A DNA stretch of 37,913 nt from Candidatus Limivicinus sp. Lineage in GTDB: Bacteria; Bacillota; Clostridia; Oscillospirales; Oscillospiraceae. The notes under the pieces are model-generated. The model searched no databases. It worked only from the letters and a program-made list of their open reading frames with translations, and was not told where the DNA came from. Every line of letters starts with the position of its first letter. Positions within the stretch are counted from its first letter, which is position 1. Below are positions 22,566 through 29,191 of this stretch, in pieces. Location: positions 1 to 37,913 of the forward strand of contig JARHZW010000042.1 in NCBI GenBank assembly GCA_029264685.1, read 5' to 3'. The translations under genes were made by a program, and so were the position numbers.

Positions 22566-24542
22566 ATGATATGTAAAGAAAAAACAAACCTTTCCTCCGA
22601 TAACGCCGCAGCCGCCTCTGCAAACGACACCGCAAAAGATGTTGAGCAGTTGATGCGTAAATACGACCGTGAATCCAACACCCGAATATGGGAAGGGAAA
22701 ACGGGTCTTGCAGTGCGTCTCATAATGGTCACCTTTTCCGTGTACTGTATTTTCTCCACTCTTTGGAGCGTTGCGGCACTTGAAAAGCGACTGACGATTT
22801 TTATGGCCCTTATAATTATTATGGGCTACCTCACCTACCCCGCTTCCAAGCACCATGTCCGCCCAAACTACATTCCATGGTATGACTATATTCTGATGAT
22901 AGCCGGTGCAGGCGCTTTTCTTTTCTACTGCGTTCAGTATGACACTTTGGTAAAAGTGCTTACCAGTGCTTCAAAAATGACCCCCGCCTTTACCGTCATC
23001 GGCATTATAGGAATACTCTGTCTGATGGAGCTGTGCCGCAGATGTGTAGGCTGGCCTATCCTTTGCGTTGCAGGCGCCATACTTATTTACACTTTCTCCA
23101 CAGGCATCGGTCTTGAAAGACTGCTGTACACTCTGTTTTACACCACAGGCGGAGTGCTTTCCACGCCCGTTCAGGTGTGTGCAAAGTACATAGTTGTGTT
23201 TATAATTTTCGGAGCCTTCCTCGAAAGGACAGGCATTGCCGCATTCTTTATAAACCTTGCAAATTCTCTGGTCGGCTCATACTCCGGCGGTCCCGCCAAG
23301 GTTGCGGTCATCTCCTCCGCTCTCTGCGGAATGGTTTCCGGCTCCTCTGTGGGAAACACCGTAACAACCGGTTCAGTTACCATCCCCATGATGAAAAAGA
23401 CAGGCTACAAGCCCGAATTTGCGGGTGCTGTTGAAGCAGCCGCTTCCACAGGCGGTCAGATAATGCCGCCCATTATGGGTGCCGCCGCCTTCCTTATGGC
23501 AGAATATCTGAATGTTTCCTACGGATATGTAGCTGTAAGAGCAATTTTACCGGCTGTTTTGTACTTTGCAGGTATATTCATCGCCGTTCATCTGGAAGCC
23601 AAAAAGCTGGGGCTTAAAGGCATAAGCCGTGCGGAACTGCCCAGATTTGCAAAGCTTTTCAAGCGCATTTACCTGCTGTTGCCTCTGGTCGTTCTTGTAG
23701 TTCTTGTTACCACGGGAACACGCACCATGCAGTTTTCTGCCTCCATTGCCATTCTGGTGACCATACTTGTAAGTCTTTTCGACAAGGAAGACAGAATAAG
23801 CGTAAAGAAAATTTTAGACGCCCTTGAAGCCGGCGGAAAAGGCACCATCACCGTTGCTGTTGCCTGCTCAATGGCAGGTATTATTGCCGGATGCATTACC
23901 GCCACAGGTCTTGCCTCAAAGCTTATAACCGCCGTTGTCTCCATCAGCTCTCAGGTTGGCTTTATAAATCCCACCCTTGTTGCCCTTTTCCTCACTATGA
24001 TATGCTGCATCATTCTGGGTATGGGTGTTCCCACCACCGCCAACTACTGCATTATGGCCTCAACCTGCGCCCCTATTCTTATAACCATAGGTGTGCCCAA
24101 GGTCGCCGCTCATTTCTTTGTGTTCTACTTCGGCATTGTAGCCGACATCACACCTCCCGTAGCGCTGGCAGCCTACGCCGGCTCTGCAATAGCAAAATCC
24201 AACCCCATGAAGACGGGTATAAATGCAACGAAGCTTGCAATCGGCGCTTTTGTTGTTCCCTATATATTCTGTCTCAACCCGGCCATGCTGTTCATTGACA
24301 CAACTCCCCTGAGCGTAATTCTCATAGTTGTAAGCTCTCTCATAGGAATTTTCGGGGTTGCCGCCTCGATGAACGGTTATCTGTTCAGGAAAATGCACTG
24401 GATTTGCCGAATAGTCATATGTGTTGCCGGTCTTTTGATGATGGATCCCACAGTTATGACGGACATTGTAGGCTTTGTGCTTCTCTCTGCCATAGTTGCA
24501 ATCCAGTATTTCGGCTCCAAGAAACAGGTTCAGCCTGCTTAA
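22566..24542 (+). CDS. TRAP transporter permease, fused 4TM/12TM (DctQM-type) protein
   Basis: This 658-residue integral membrane protein joins the small (DctQ-like) and large (DctM-like) permease units in one chain, the form that partners TAXI binding proteins. A ~45-residue soluble N-terminus precedes the first membrane segment. The DctM-like part has the conserved FGAFLERTGIAAFFINLANS near 215, a small-residue-rich stretch with GMVSGSSVGNTVTTGSVTIP near 260, and AAASTGGQIMPPIMGAAAFL near 290. A second set, with CCIILGMGVPTTANYCIMAS near 480 and ADITPPVALAAYAGSAIAKS near 530, completes it. It imports an organic acid with sodium or protons. ATG 22566 has AAAGGAGAG about 10 nt upstream. The operon ends at a strong terminator. 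Confidence 0.94.
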   Translation: MICKEKTNLSSDNAAAASANDTAKDVEQLMRKYDRESNTRIWEGKTGLAVRLIMVTFSVYCIFSTLWSVAALEKRLTIFMALIIIMGYLTYPASKHHVRPNYIPWYDYILMIAGAGAFLFYCVQYDTLVKVLTSASKMTPAFTVIGIIGILCLMELCRRCVGWPILCVAGAILIYTFSTGIGLERLLYTLFYTTGGVLSTPVQVCAKYIVVFIIFGAFLERTGIAAFFINLANSLVGSYSGGPAKVAVISSALCGMVSGSSVGNTVTTGSVTIPMMKKTGYKPEFAGAVEAAASTGGQIMPPIMGAAAFLMAEYLNVSYGYVAVRAILPAVLYFAGIFIAVHLEAKKLGLKGISRAELPRFAKLFKRIYLLLPLVVLVVLVTTGTRTMQFSASIAILVTILVSLFDKEDRISVKKILDALEAGGKGTITVAVACSMAGIIAGCITATGLASKLITAVVSISSQVGFINPTLVALFLTMICCIILGMGVPTTANYCIMASTCAPILITIGVPKVAAHFFVFYFGIVADITPPVALAAYAGSAIAKSNPMKTGINATKLAIGAFVVPYIFCLNPAMLFIDTTPLSVILIVVSSLIGIFGVAASMNGYLFRKMHWICRIVICVAGLLMMDPTVMTDIVGFVLLSAIVAIQYFGSKKQVQPA

Positions 24543-24544
24543 AT

Positions 24545-24574
24545 AAAAAATCCACCCCTCAGGGTGGATTTTTT
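24545..24574. terminator. Bidirectional terminator between the TAXI permease and sigG
   Basis: An A6 tract, TCCACCC (24551-24557), a CTCA-type loop, GGGTGGA (24562-24568) and T6 form a symmetric terminator serving both convergent genes. Confidence 0.9.
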
Positions 24575-25349
24575 ATGCCGAAATGTCCTTTTTTATCTGC
24601 TTTATAGCGTTCTTTTCCAGCCTTGATACCTGCGCCTGAGATATTCCTATCTCTTTTGCAACCTCCATCTGAGTGCGTCCGTCATAAAATCTGAGGGCCA
24701 GAATGTGCTTTTCCCTGCCGCTCAGCCTTTCCATTGCCTCCTGAAGTGCTATCTGCTCAAGCCATTGCTCATCAGTATTTTTTGTGTCGCCTATCTGATC
24801 CATAACGCACACGCTTTCCGTGCCGTCGCTGTATACGGGCTCATAGAGACTTACCGGGTCGCAGATTGCCTCCATTGCAAACACTACGTCCTGCCGCTTT
24901 ATTCCCAAGGCTTTTGCAATGGTATCAATATCCGGCTCCTTGCCCTCCTTTGCCGTCAGCTTTTCCTTGACCTGCAGCACCTTGTATGCCGTGTCTCGCA
25001 AAGATCTGGACACTCTTACAGCGCTGTGATCCCGCAGATAGCGGCGCAGCTCCCCTGCAATCATAGGGACTCCGTAAGTGGAAAACTGAACATTTTGTTT
25101 CAGATCAAAGCAGTCTACAGCCTTTATAAGCCCTATTACCCCCACCTGAAACAGATCGTCCATACATTCTCCCCTGCCTGAAAACTTCTGTACAACCGAC
25201 AAAACCAGTCTAAGATTTCCGTAAATCAGCTGGTTTCTGGCTTCCTCGTCGCCCTGTCTGGCTTTTTCAAGGAGCCTTCTTGTCTCGCTGCCCTTGAGCA
25301 CCGGCAGTGCGGAGGTATTGACTCCGCAAATTTCAACCTTAGCCTGCAT
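24573..25349 (-). CDS. sigG: RNA polymerase sporulation sigma factor SigG
   Basis: This 258-residue sigma-70-family factor directs late transcription in the forespore. The N-terminal VEICGVNTSALPVL is the diagnostic SigG leader, the region contacted by anti-sigma factors SpoIIAB and Gin. Region 2 has NLRLVLSVVQKFSGRGE, DDLFQVGVIGLIKAVDCFDL and FSTYGVPMIAGELRRYLRDH. Region 3 begins RVSRSLRDTAYKVLQVKEKL. Region 4 ends with MEVAKEIGISQAQVSRLEK, the -35-binding helix-turn-helix. It shares strong similarity in all regions with Bacillus SpoIIIG. Its presence shows that the organism carries an endospore programme. A sigma-F/G-like promoter is found upstream. In many genomes it lies beside spoIIGA-sigE; here it lies between a transporter and rplJL. 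Confidence 0.95.
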   Translation of the reverse strand: MQAKVEICGVNTSALPVLKGSETRRLLEKARQGDEEARNQLIYGNLRLVLSVVQKFSGRGECMDDLFQVGVIGLIKAVDCFDLKQNVQFSTYGVPMIAGELRRYLRDHSAVRVSRSLRDTAYKVLQVKEKLTAKEGKEPDIDTIAKALGIKRQDVVFAMEAICDPVSLYEPVYSDGTESVCVMDQIGDTKNTDEQWLEQIALQEAMERLSGREKHILALRFYDGRTQMEVAKEIGISQAQVSRLEKNAIKQIKKDISA

Positions 25350-25383
25350 CGTATCTCTCCAATCGCTGTCACTAAAGTAATTC

Positions 25384-25413
25384 TATTATTTCCCGGCTTT
25401 GAAAATTTGATAC
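25384..25413 (-). promoter_or_regulatory. Sigma-F/sigma-G type promoter of sigG
   Basis: On the minus strand GTATC (25409-25413) fits the -35 pattern GYWWA at four of five positions. GGAAATAATA (25384-25393) fits the -10 pattern GGNRANANTW at every position, with a 15-nt spacer. Sigma-F activation and sigma-G autoactivation of spoIIIG are established in Bacillus. Confidence 0.55.
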
Positions 25414-25477
25414 AGGCGTAAAATTAAGGGATATTTGTAAAAAAGGCTGAAAGCCTTGAAGATACTTAAAAAAACGC

Positions 25478-25506
25478 TTGACAAAAAGCAAAATATTTGG
25501 TATATT
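25478..25506 (+). promoter_or_regulatory. Sigma-A promoter of rplJ-rplL
   Basis: TTGACA (25478-25483) and TATATT (25501-25506) are 17 nt apart, about 150 nt before the rplJ start, leaving space for the L10 leader. Confidence 0.82.
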
Positions 25507-25512
25507 ATTTTG

Positions 25513-25625
25513 GCGCTCCGAAGACAGCAGGTGGTTTTTACCGTAAGTCCTGCCGAGGACAATAACAATATTACTTTGTTTTTGTGCTCTCATGTCTTTT
25601 GGCATGGGGGTTTTCTTTTTGAGCG
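25513..25625 (+). ncRNA. L10(L12) ribosomal protein leader
   Basis: The transcript between promoter and rplJ contains GCAGG (25527-25531) pairing with CCTGC (25549-25553), then an AT-rich bulged stretch and a conserved-looking tail: TGTGCTCTCATGTCTTTTGG and a G-run followed by TTTTCTTTTT. This arrangement is that of the L10 leader, where excess L10-L12 complex binds the RNA and represses the operon; the G-run and T-rich tail could act as a terminator. Confidence 0.75.
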
Positions 25626-25655
25626 TGATCATTAGTGTGGAGGTGAAATACACAC

Positions 25656-26192
25656 ATGCCTAACGCAAAAGTTCTTAGCGAAAAGCAGGCGATCGTCGAG
25701 GCTCTCACCGAGCGCATCCAGAAGGCAGGTGCCGGTATTCTCGTTGACTACAAGGGTATTACCGTTGCAGAGGACACCGAACTGCGTACCGAGCTGCGCC
25801 GTGACGAAGTTGAGTACTCCGTCGTCAAGAACACCCTGACCAGAAAAGCTCTGGACAAGCTGGGTATGAGCGAGCTTGACTCCGTTCTTTCCGGCACCAC
25901 TTCTCTGGCCACTACGACCAATGACCCCATCGCTCCTTTCCGCATCCTCAACGATTACAGCAAAAAGCTGGGTGATCGTTTCAACATCAAGGCTGCTTTC
26001 ATGGATGGCAAAGTCCTGAGCCAGTCTGAGATCGCGGAAATCGCAGAGCTGCCTTCCAAGGATGCTCTGTACGCAAAGGTTCTGGGTACCATGATTGCTC
26101 CCATTACCGGTCTGGCCGTTTGCCTTGGTCAGATACTCGAGCAGAAGGGCGGCTCTGTCGAAGCCCCCGCAGCTGAAGCCGCAGCTGAATAA
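25656..26192 (+). CDS. rplJ: 50S ribosomal protein L10
   Basis: This 178-residue protein of the ribosomal stalk anchors L7/L12 dimers to 23S rRNA. The N-terminal rRNA-binding domain starts MPNAKVLSEKQAIVEALTE and contains GAGILVDYKGITVAEDTELR, and RRDEVEYSVVKNTLTRKAL near 50, all typical of L10. The C-terminal helix that binds L7/L12 ends in an Ala/Glu-rich tail (PAAEAAAE). The ribosome site GGAGGTG lies about 12 nt before ATG 25656, slightly far. It is the first gene of rplJ-rplL, under the L10 leader. Confidence 0.97.
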   Translation: MPNAKVLSEKQAIVEALTERIQKAGAGILVDYKGITVAEDTELRTELRRDEVEYSVVKNTLTRKALDKLGMSELDSVLSGTTSLATTTNDPIAPFRILNDYSKKLGDRFNIKAAFMDGKVLSQSEIAEIAELPSKDALYAKVLGTMIAPITGLAVCLGQILEQKGGSVEAPAAEAAAE

Positions 26193-26228
26193 GCGGCACC
26201 AACAAAGATTTTAATGGAGGATATTAAA

Positions 26229-26600
26229 ATGAGTGAAAAAATCACTGCCATGATCGAAGAGATCAAGGCCCTTTCCGTTCTTGAGCTCTCCGAGCTCGTA
26301 CACGCTTTGGAGGAGACCTTCGGTGTTTCCGCAGCAGCAGTTGCAGCTCCCGCAGCTGGTGGCGCAGCAGCCGCAGCAGTCGAGGAGAAGACTGAGTTTG
26401 ACGTTGTTATGACCGGCTTCGGCGATCAGAAGATCAAGGTCATCAAGGAAGTCCGCGGCATCACCGGCCTTGGCCTGGCTGACGCTAAGGCAATGGTCGA
26501 GGCAATCCCTGCCAAGATCAAGGAAGGCGTTTCCAAGGAAGACGCTGAGGCTATGAAGGCTCAGCTCGAGGCTGTTGGCGCTACCGTCGAAATCAAGTAA
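26229..26600 (+). CDS. rplL: 50S ribosomal protein L7/L12
   Basis: This 123-residue acidic stalk protein recruits translation GTPases. The N-terminal dimerisation domain is [20 protein letters not shown], followed by [18 protein letters not shown]. An Ala/Gly hinge (about residues 35-52) follows, then the C-terminal factor-binding domain with [36 protein letters not shown] and the terminal GATVEIK. The start is ATG 26229, with GGAGG 8 nt upstream; the earlier in-frame ATG at 26214 lies before that site. It lies 36 nt after rplJ and ends the operon at a strong terminator. Confidence 0.97.
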   Translation: MSEKITAMIEEIKALSVLELSELVHALEETFGVSAAAVAAPAAGGAAAAAVEEKTEFDVVMTGFGDQKIKVIKEVRGITGLGLADAKAMVEAIPAKIKEGVSKEDAEAMKAQLEAVGATVEIK

Positions 26601-26621
26601 TTTAATATTACAGGATTTTAA

Positions 26622-26651
26622 AAGACACTCGCTTTTGCGAGTGTCTTTTTT
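26622..26651 (+). terminator. Terminator of rplJ-rplL
   Basis: AAGACACTCGC (26622-26632) pairs perfectly with GCGAGTGTCTT (26637-26647) around TTTT, followed by a T-run. Confidence 0.93.
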
Positions 26652-26703
26652 CCCGTTTTGCACAGGATAAAGCCTGATTTCTGAGAAAAGGTGGGACAAA
26701 CCA

Positions 26704-27186
26704 GTGTTTGATTGTGGATTTACTAAAGAGGACTGGCGGTTCAGGTATCGTGCAGCCGCAATTATTGTTGAAGACGATTGTGTTTTGCTGGCAGGCAACG
26801 AAAAAGAGGATTACTTATACTCGGTTGGCGGTGCTGTTCACATGGGTGAAACCGCAGAGGACGCCGTCAGAAGAGAAGTTTTTGAGGAGACAGGGGTCAG
26901 GTATGAAATTGACCGTTTAGCCGTAATTCACGAGAGCTTCTTTTACGAAAACACAGCCTCTCTTAACAGCCTCCAATGCCATGAGATCTGTTTTTATTAT
27001 ATAATGAAACCCAGAGGTTCAAAGACCCTTAACAGCAACAGCTATACTCAGGGCGTCAAAGAGAGTATGCACTGGGTTCCCGTTAAGGAATTGGGCAAGC
27101 GAAAAGCTTTCCCATGCTTCTTAGAGGATTTTCTCCGCAGGGAGCATTACGGATTAGAGCATATTGTAACAGACGAAAGGCTCTGA
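26704..27186 (+). CDS. Nudix hydrolase
   Basis: This 160-residue protein is predicted to hydrolyse a nucleoside diphosphate linked to another group. The Nudix box, G-x5-E-x7-REVFEETGV, spans residues 43-65 with GAVHMGE at its start, and every consensus position is filled. RAAAIIVEDDCVLLAG precedes it and a C-terminal helix, GKRKAFPCFLEDFLRREHYG, closes the fold. The substrate is unknown. The start is GTG 26704 with AAAGGTGGG about 9 nt upstream. It has no operon partner: the rplL terminator lies before it and a strong bidirectional terminator after it. No separate promoter was clear. Confidence 0.9.
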   Translation: MFDCGFTKEDWRFRYRAAAIIVEDDCVLLAGNEKEDYLYSVGGAVHMGETAEDAVRREVFEETGVRYEIDRLAVIHESFFYENTASLNSLQCHEICFYYIMKPRGSKTLNSNSYTQGVKESMHWVPVKELGKRKAFPCFLEDFLRREHYGLEHIVTDERL

Positions 27187-27210
27187 GCTGTTTTTCCGTA
27201 CAACCTGAAT

Positions 27211-27251
27211 AAAAATATCGGGGCGGCCTGTTTAGGCGCCCCGATATTTTT
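27211..27251. terminator. Bidirectional terminator after the Nudix gene
   Basis: AAAAATATCGGGGCG (27211-27225) pairs perfectly with CGCCCCGATATTTTT (27237-27251), giving one of the strongest hairpins in the window. Confidence 0.93.
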
Positions 27252-28051
27252 CATTTTTTCTCATATGGCAGTCTGTTAACCTTGCAATAGTATTCGCACA
27301 TTTCCTCTGCCAGCTTCTGTTTGTCCCCGCTCAGCCCGTTTTTAACTGTCTCGAGAATATTTTTTGCTGCACTTTCCGATATATATCTGAAGTGGAGACC
27401 GCCGAATCGTTTCGGTATTTCGTTTTCGGAAACGCAATCCCAAATTTTTATACTTTCCTCAGGAGTTAGCAGTATACGGTATTTTTCATGTGCTTCGATC
27501 TGACCGTCATAGCAGGTCTCTCCGTAAAAATCCTCCTTAGCCATATAAAGGGCTCTCAGCTCTCTCTCGCTCTCCGGCTGCCCCTCCTCAAGTACTGTCA
27601 GCAGGCACAGGGAATTAGGCTTTATCCTTCCTGCCGTTCTGGCATTGCCCTCGGAAAAACCGCTCATATATCTGCCGGTAAAGGCCCAGCCCCTACTGAA
27701 GCTTTCCTGAAGCTCCTGCTCATCCATGGAAAAAACCGTGTGTGAATTGGGCACTATTTTAAGGCTTCTTATTTTTCTGCTGGTCTCTTCCCTTTTTCGG
27801 ACTTCGTTTCTCTTTGCCTCTATGCGCTTTTCTCTGGCATCCATAATTTTACAGATTTTTGCCATGCTCTCTTCATCTTCCAGCTTTAGAAAAGTTTCAA
27901 ATGCGTCAGGATATATAAATTTTTTATCGCCCTTTTTGAAATTAACCGTCACGATGTTTCCTGAAAGTTCCTCAATCACTCCGCTCCCGAATGCTCTGTG
28001 TTTAACTGTCTGACCGATAAGGCTTTCGCCCGCTGTCCGTAGCTGTTCCAT
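27251..28051 (-). CDS. Conserved-looking protein with Tudor/KOW-like N-terminal domain, function unknown
   Basis: This is a 266-residue cytosolic protein starting at ATG 28051, with AGGAGG 7 nt upstream. Residues about 10-57 (IGQTVKHRAFGSGVIEELSG, then IVTVNFKKGDKKFIYPDAF) resemble the small Tudor-like beta domain found at the C-terminus of UvrD/PcrA helicases and in other nucleic-acid-associated proteins. A very basic, helical stretch rich in Lys/Arg/Glu (about 70-100, REKRIEAKRNEVRKREE) follows and may be a coiled coil. The C-terminal ~160 residues (SMDEQELQESFSRGWAFTG, LRALYMAKEDFYGETCYDGQ) are unfamiliar to me. The gene has its own promoter and a leader containing a terminator-like hairpin, which suggests conditional expression. 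It is monocistronic. Confidence 0.7.
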   Translation of the reverse strand: MEQLRTAGESLIGQTVKHRAFGSGVIEELSGNIVTVNFKKGDKKFIYPDAFETFLKLEDEESMAKICKIMDAREKRIEAKRNEVRKREETSRKIRSLKIVPNSHTVFSMDEQELQESFSRGWAFTGRYMSGFSEGNARTAGRIKPNSLCLLTVLEEGQPESERELRALYMAKEDFYGETCYDGQIEAHEKYRILLTPEESIKIWDCVSENEIPKRFGGLHFRYISESAAKNILETVKNGLSGDKQKLAEEMCEYYCKVNRLPYEKK

Positions 28052-28090
28052 ACAATACCTCCTGATAAATTTAAGAAAGAGCCGTAATGT

Positions 28091-28142
28091 AAAAAAAGGA
28101 AGGCACTTCATAGGGCGCACAAGGCGCCATACTAAAGCCCTT
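28091..28142 (-). terminator. Terminator-like hairpin in the leader of the 27251-28051 gene (candidate attenuator)
   Basis: On the minus strand an imperfect hairpin with a stable GGCGC/GCGCC apex and an AAGG/CCTT base spans about 28098-28142 and is followed by seven T (28091-28097). It lies between the promoter and the gene. A 19-codon frame, MAPCAPYEVPSFFYITALS, reads through it (ATG 28130, TAA 28071-28073), with AAGGG 7 nt before the ATG inside the 5' arm. Confidence 0.5.
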
Positions 28143-28178
28143 CTCTTTCAGACGGTTCTTTTACTAATTGTTATATTT

Positions 28179-28207
28179 ATTATATCACAAGCCTATACAA
28201 AAAGCAA
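28179..28207 (-). promoter_or_regulatory. Sigma-A promoter upstream of the attenuator-like leader
   Basis: On the minus strand TTGCTT (28202-28207) and a perfect TATAAT (28179-28184) are 17 nt apart, giving a leader of about 120 nt. Confidence 0.72.
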
Positions 28208-28267
28208 GTCGAATACTCTCTGTTTTTGTTTTGCCGAAAATCGCCGTAATATATCTTAAAATAGCTC

Positions 28268-28302
28268 AAGGGATATGTCTTATATGACATATCCCTTTTT
28301 TT
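28268..28302. terminator. Perfect 12-bp stem-loop after the psuK-like gene
   Basis: AAGGGATATGTC (28268-28279) pairs exactly with GACATATCCCTT (28286-28297) around TTATAT. It directly follows the stop codon of the leftward gene and presumably ends that operon, yet the T-run is on the plus-strand side, where no gene is seen. Confidence 0.6.
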
Positions 28303-29191
28303 AGTTAAAGTATTTTGTGAGCTCTGCAAGCTCCGGATTATTTGCTTCGCTGCACTGAGCAGTTATGGCTCCTGCCATTACTGCGGCCTGTGCACTTTCC
28401 CTGAGGGAAAATCCCTGAATTCCGGCCCATGCCACAGCTGCGGCAGAGGCATCGCCCGCACCGGTGGTATTCACCACATCTGTAGGGATGCACGGCAGTT
28501 TAATACATTCTTTTTCGTCGCAGGCCAGCATTCCCTCTGAGCCCAAGCTTATAAACGCCCTTCTAACCCCTGCTTTTACAAGGGCTCCGGCAGCTTTTTC
28601 CGGCTCTTTCTCCCCTGTCATAGCCTGTGCTTCTATCATATTGGGCTTCAAAGCATGGATTTTATCGAGGTACGGCACCAGCTTTTTTGCCTTAACCGTA
28701 GAAACCGGATCGGCATACAACGGCACTTTGCAGTTTTCGGCGATAAACGCTATGCTCTCCTCAGGCAGGTTTGCGTCCATAACCACCGCCGAAAAGCCGT
28801 TGATTTTATCCATAAGCGGTGCAAGAAACTGAGGCGTAATGCAGTTTACAATATCCATATCGGACACGGCAACCGTCATGTCCCCTTTTTCGTTGTTTAC
28901 ATACAGATAAACCGAGCTGCGGCGTTCGGGCAGGGTAAGAGCCATGCTCATATCCATGCCCAAGGCGCTGCAATTATCCCGCAGGCCTGCGGCATAGAGG
29001 TCTCCGCCCAATGCGGTTATAAAGCTCAATTCCATGCCCAGAATTCTAAGATTGTGGGCAATATTTCTGCCTACTCCGCCGGGTCTAATGCTCACAACAC
29101 CGGGGTTTGAATCCCTCATAATCAGTTCTGACTGAGGGCTTCCTTCAATGTCCATGTTTACGCCGCCTATTACTACGACGTCTTTTTTCAT
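28301..29191 (-). CDS. PfkB-family kinase, pseudouridine-kinase-like
   Basis: This is a 296-residue ribokinase-fold sugar or nucleoside kinase. The N-terminal MKKDVVVIGGVNMDIEG and the DSNPG...RPGGVGRNIAHNL block (about residues 27-46) closely match E. coli pseudouridine kinase PsuK, as does the C-terminal NNPELAELTKY. The PfkB signature with the catalytic Asp and anion hole is VVNTTGAGDASAAAVAWAG near 240. Pseudouridine kinase makes pseudouridine 5'-phosphate for cleavage by PsuG; no psuG is in the window. ATG 29191 overlaps the glgP stop in an ATGA arrangement, so translation is coupled to glycogen phosphorylase, an unusual partner. A different sugar substrate remains possible. Confidence 0.82.
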   Translation of the reverse strand: MKKDVVVIGGVNMDIEGSPQSELIMRDSNPGVVSIRPGGVGRNIAHNLRILGMELSFITALGGDLYAAGLRDNCSALGMDMSMALTLPERRSSVYLYVNNEKGDMTVAVSDMDIVNCITPQFLAPLMDKINGFSAVVMDANLPEESIAFIAENCKVPLYADPVSTVKAKKLVPYLDKIHALKPNMIEAQAMTGEKEPEKAAGALVKAGVRRAFISLGSEGMLACDEKECIKLPCIPTDVVNTTGAGDASAAAVAWAGIQGFSLRESAQAAVMAGAITAQCSEANNPELAELTKYFN

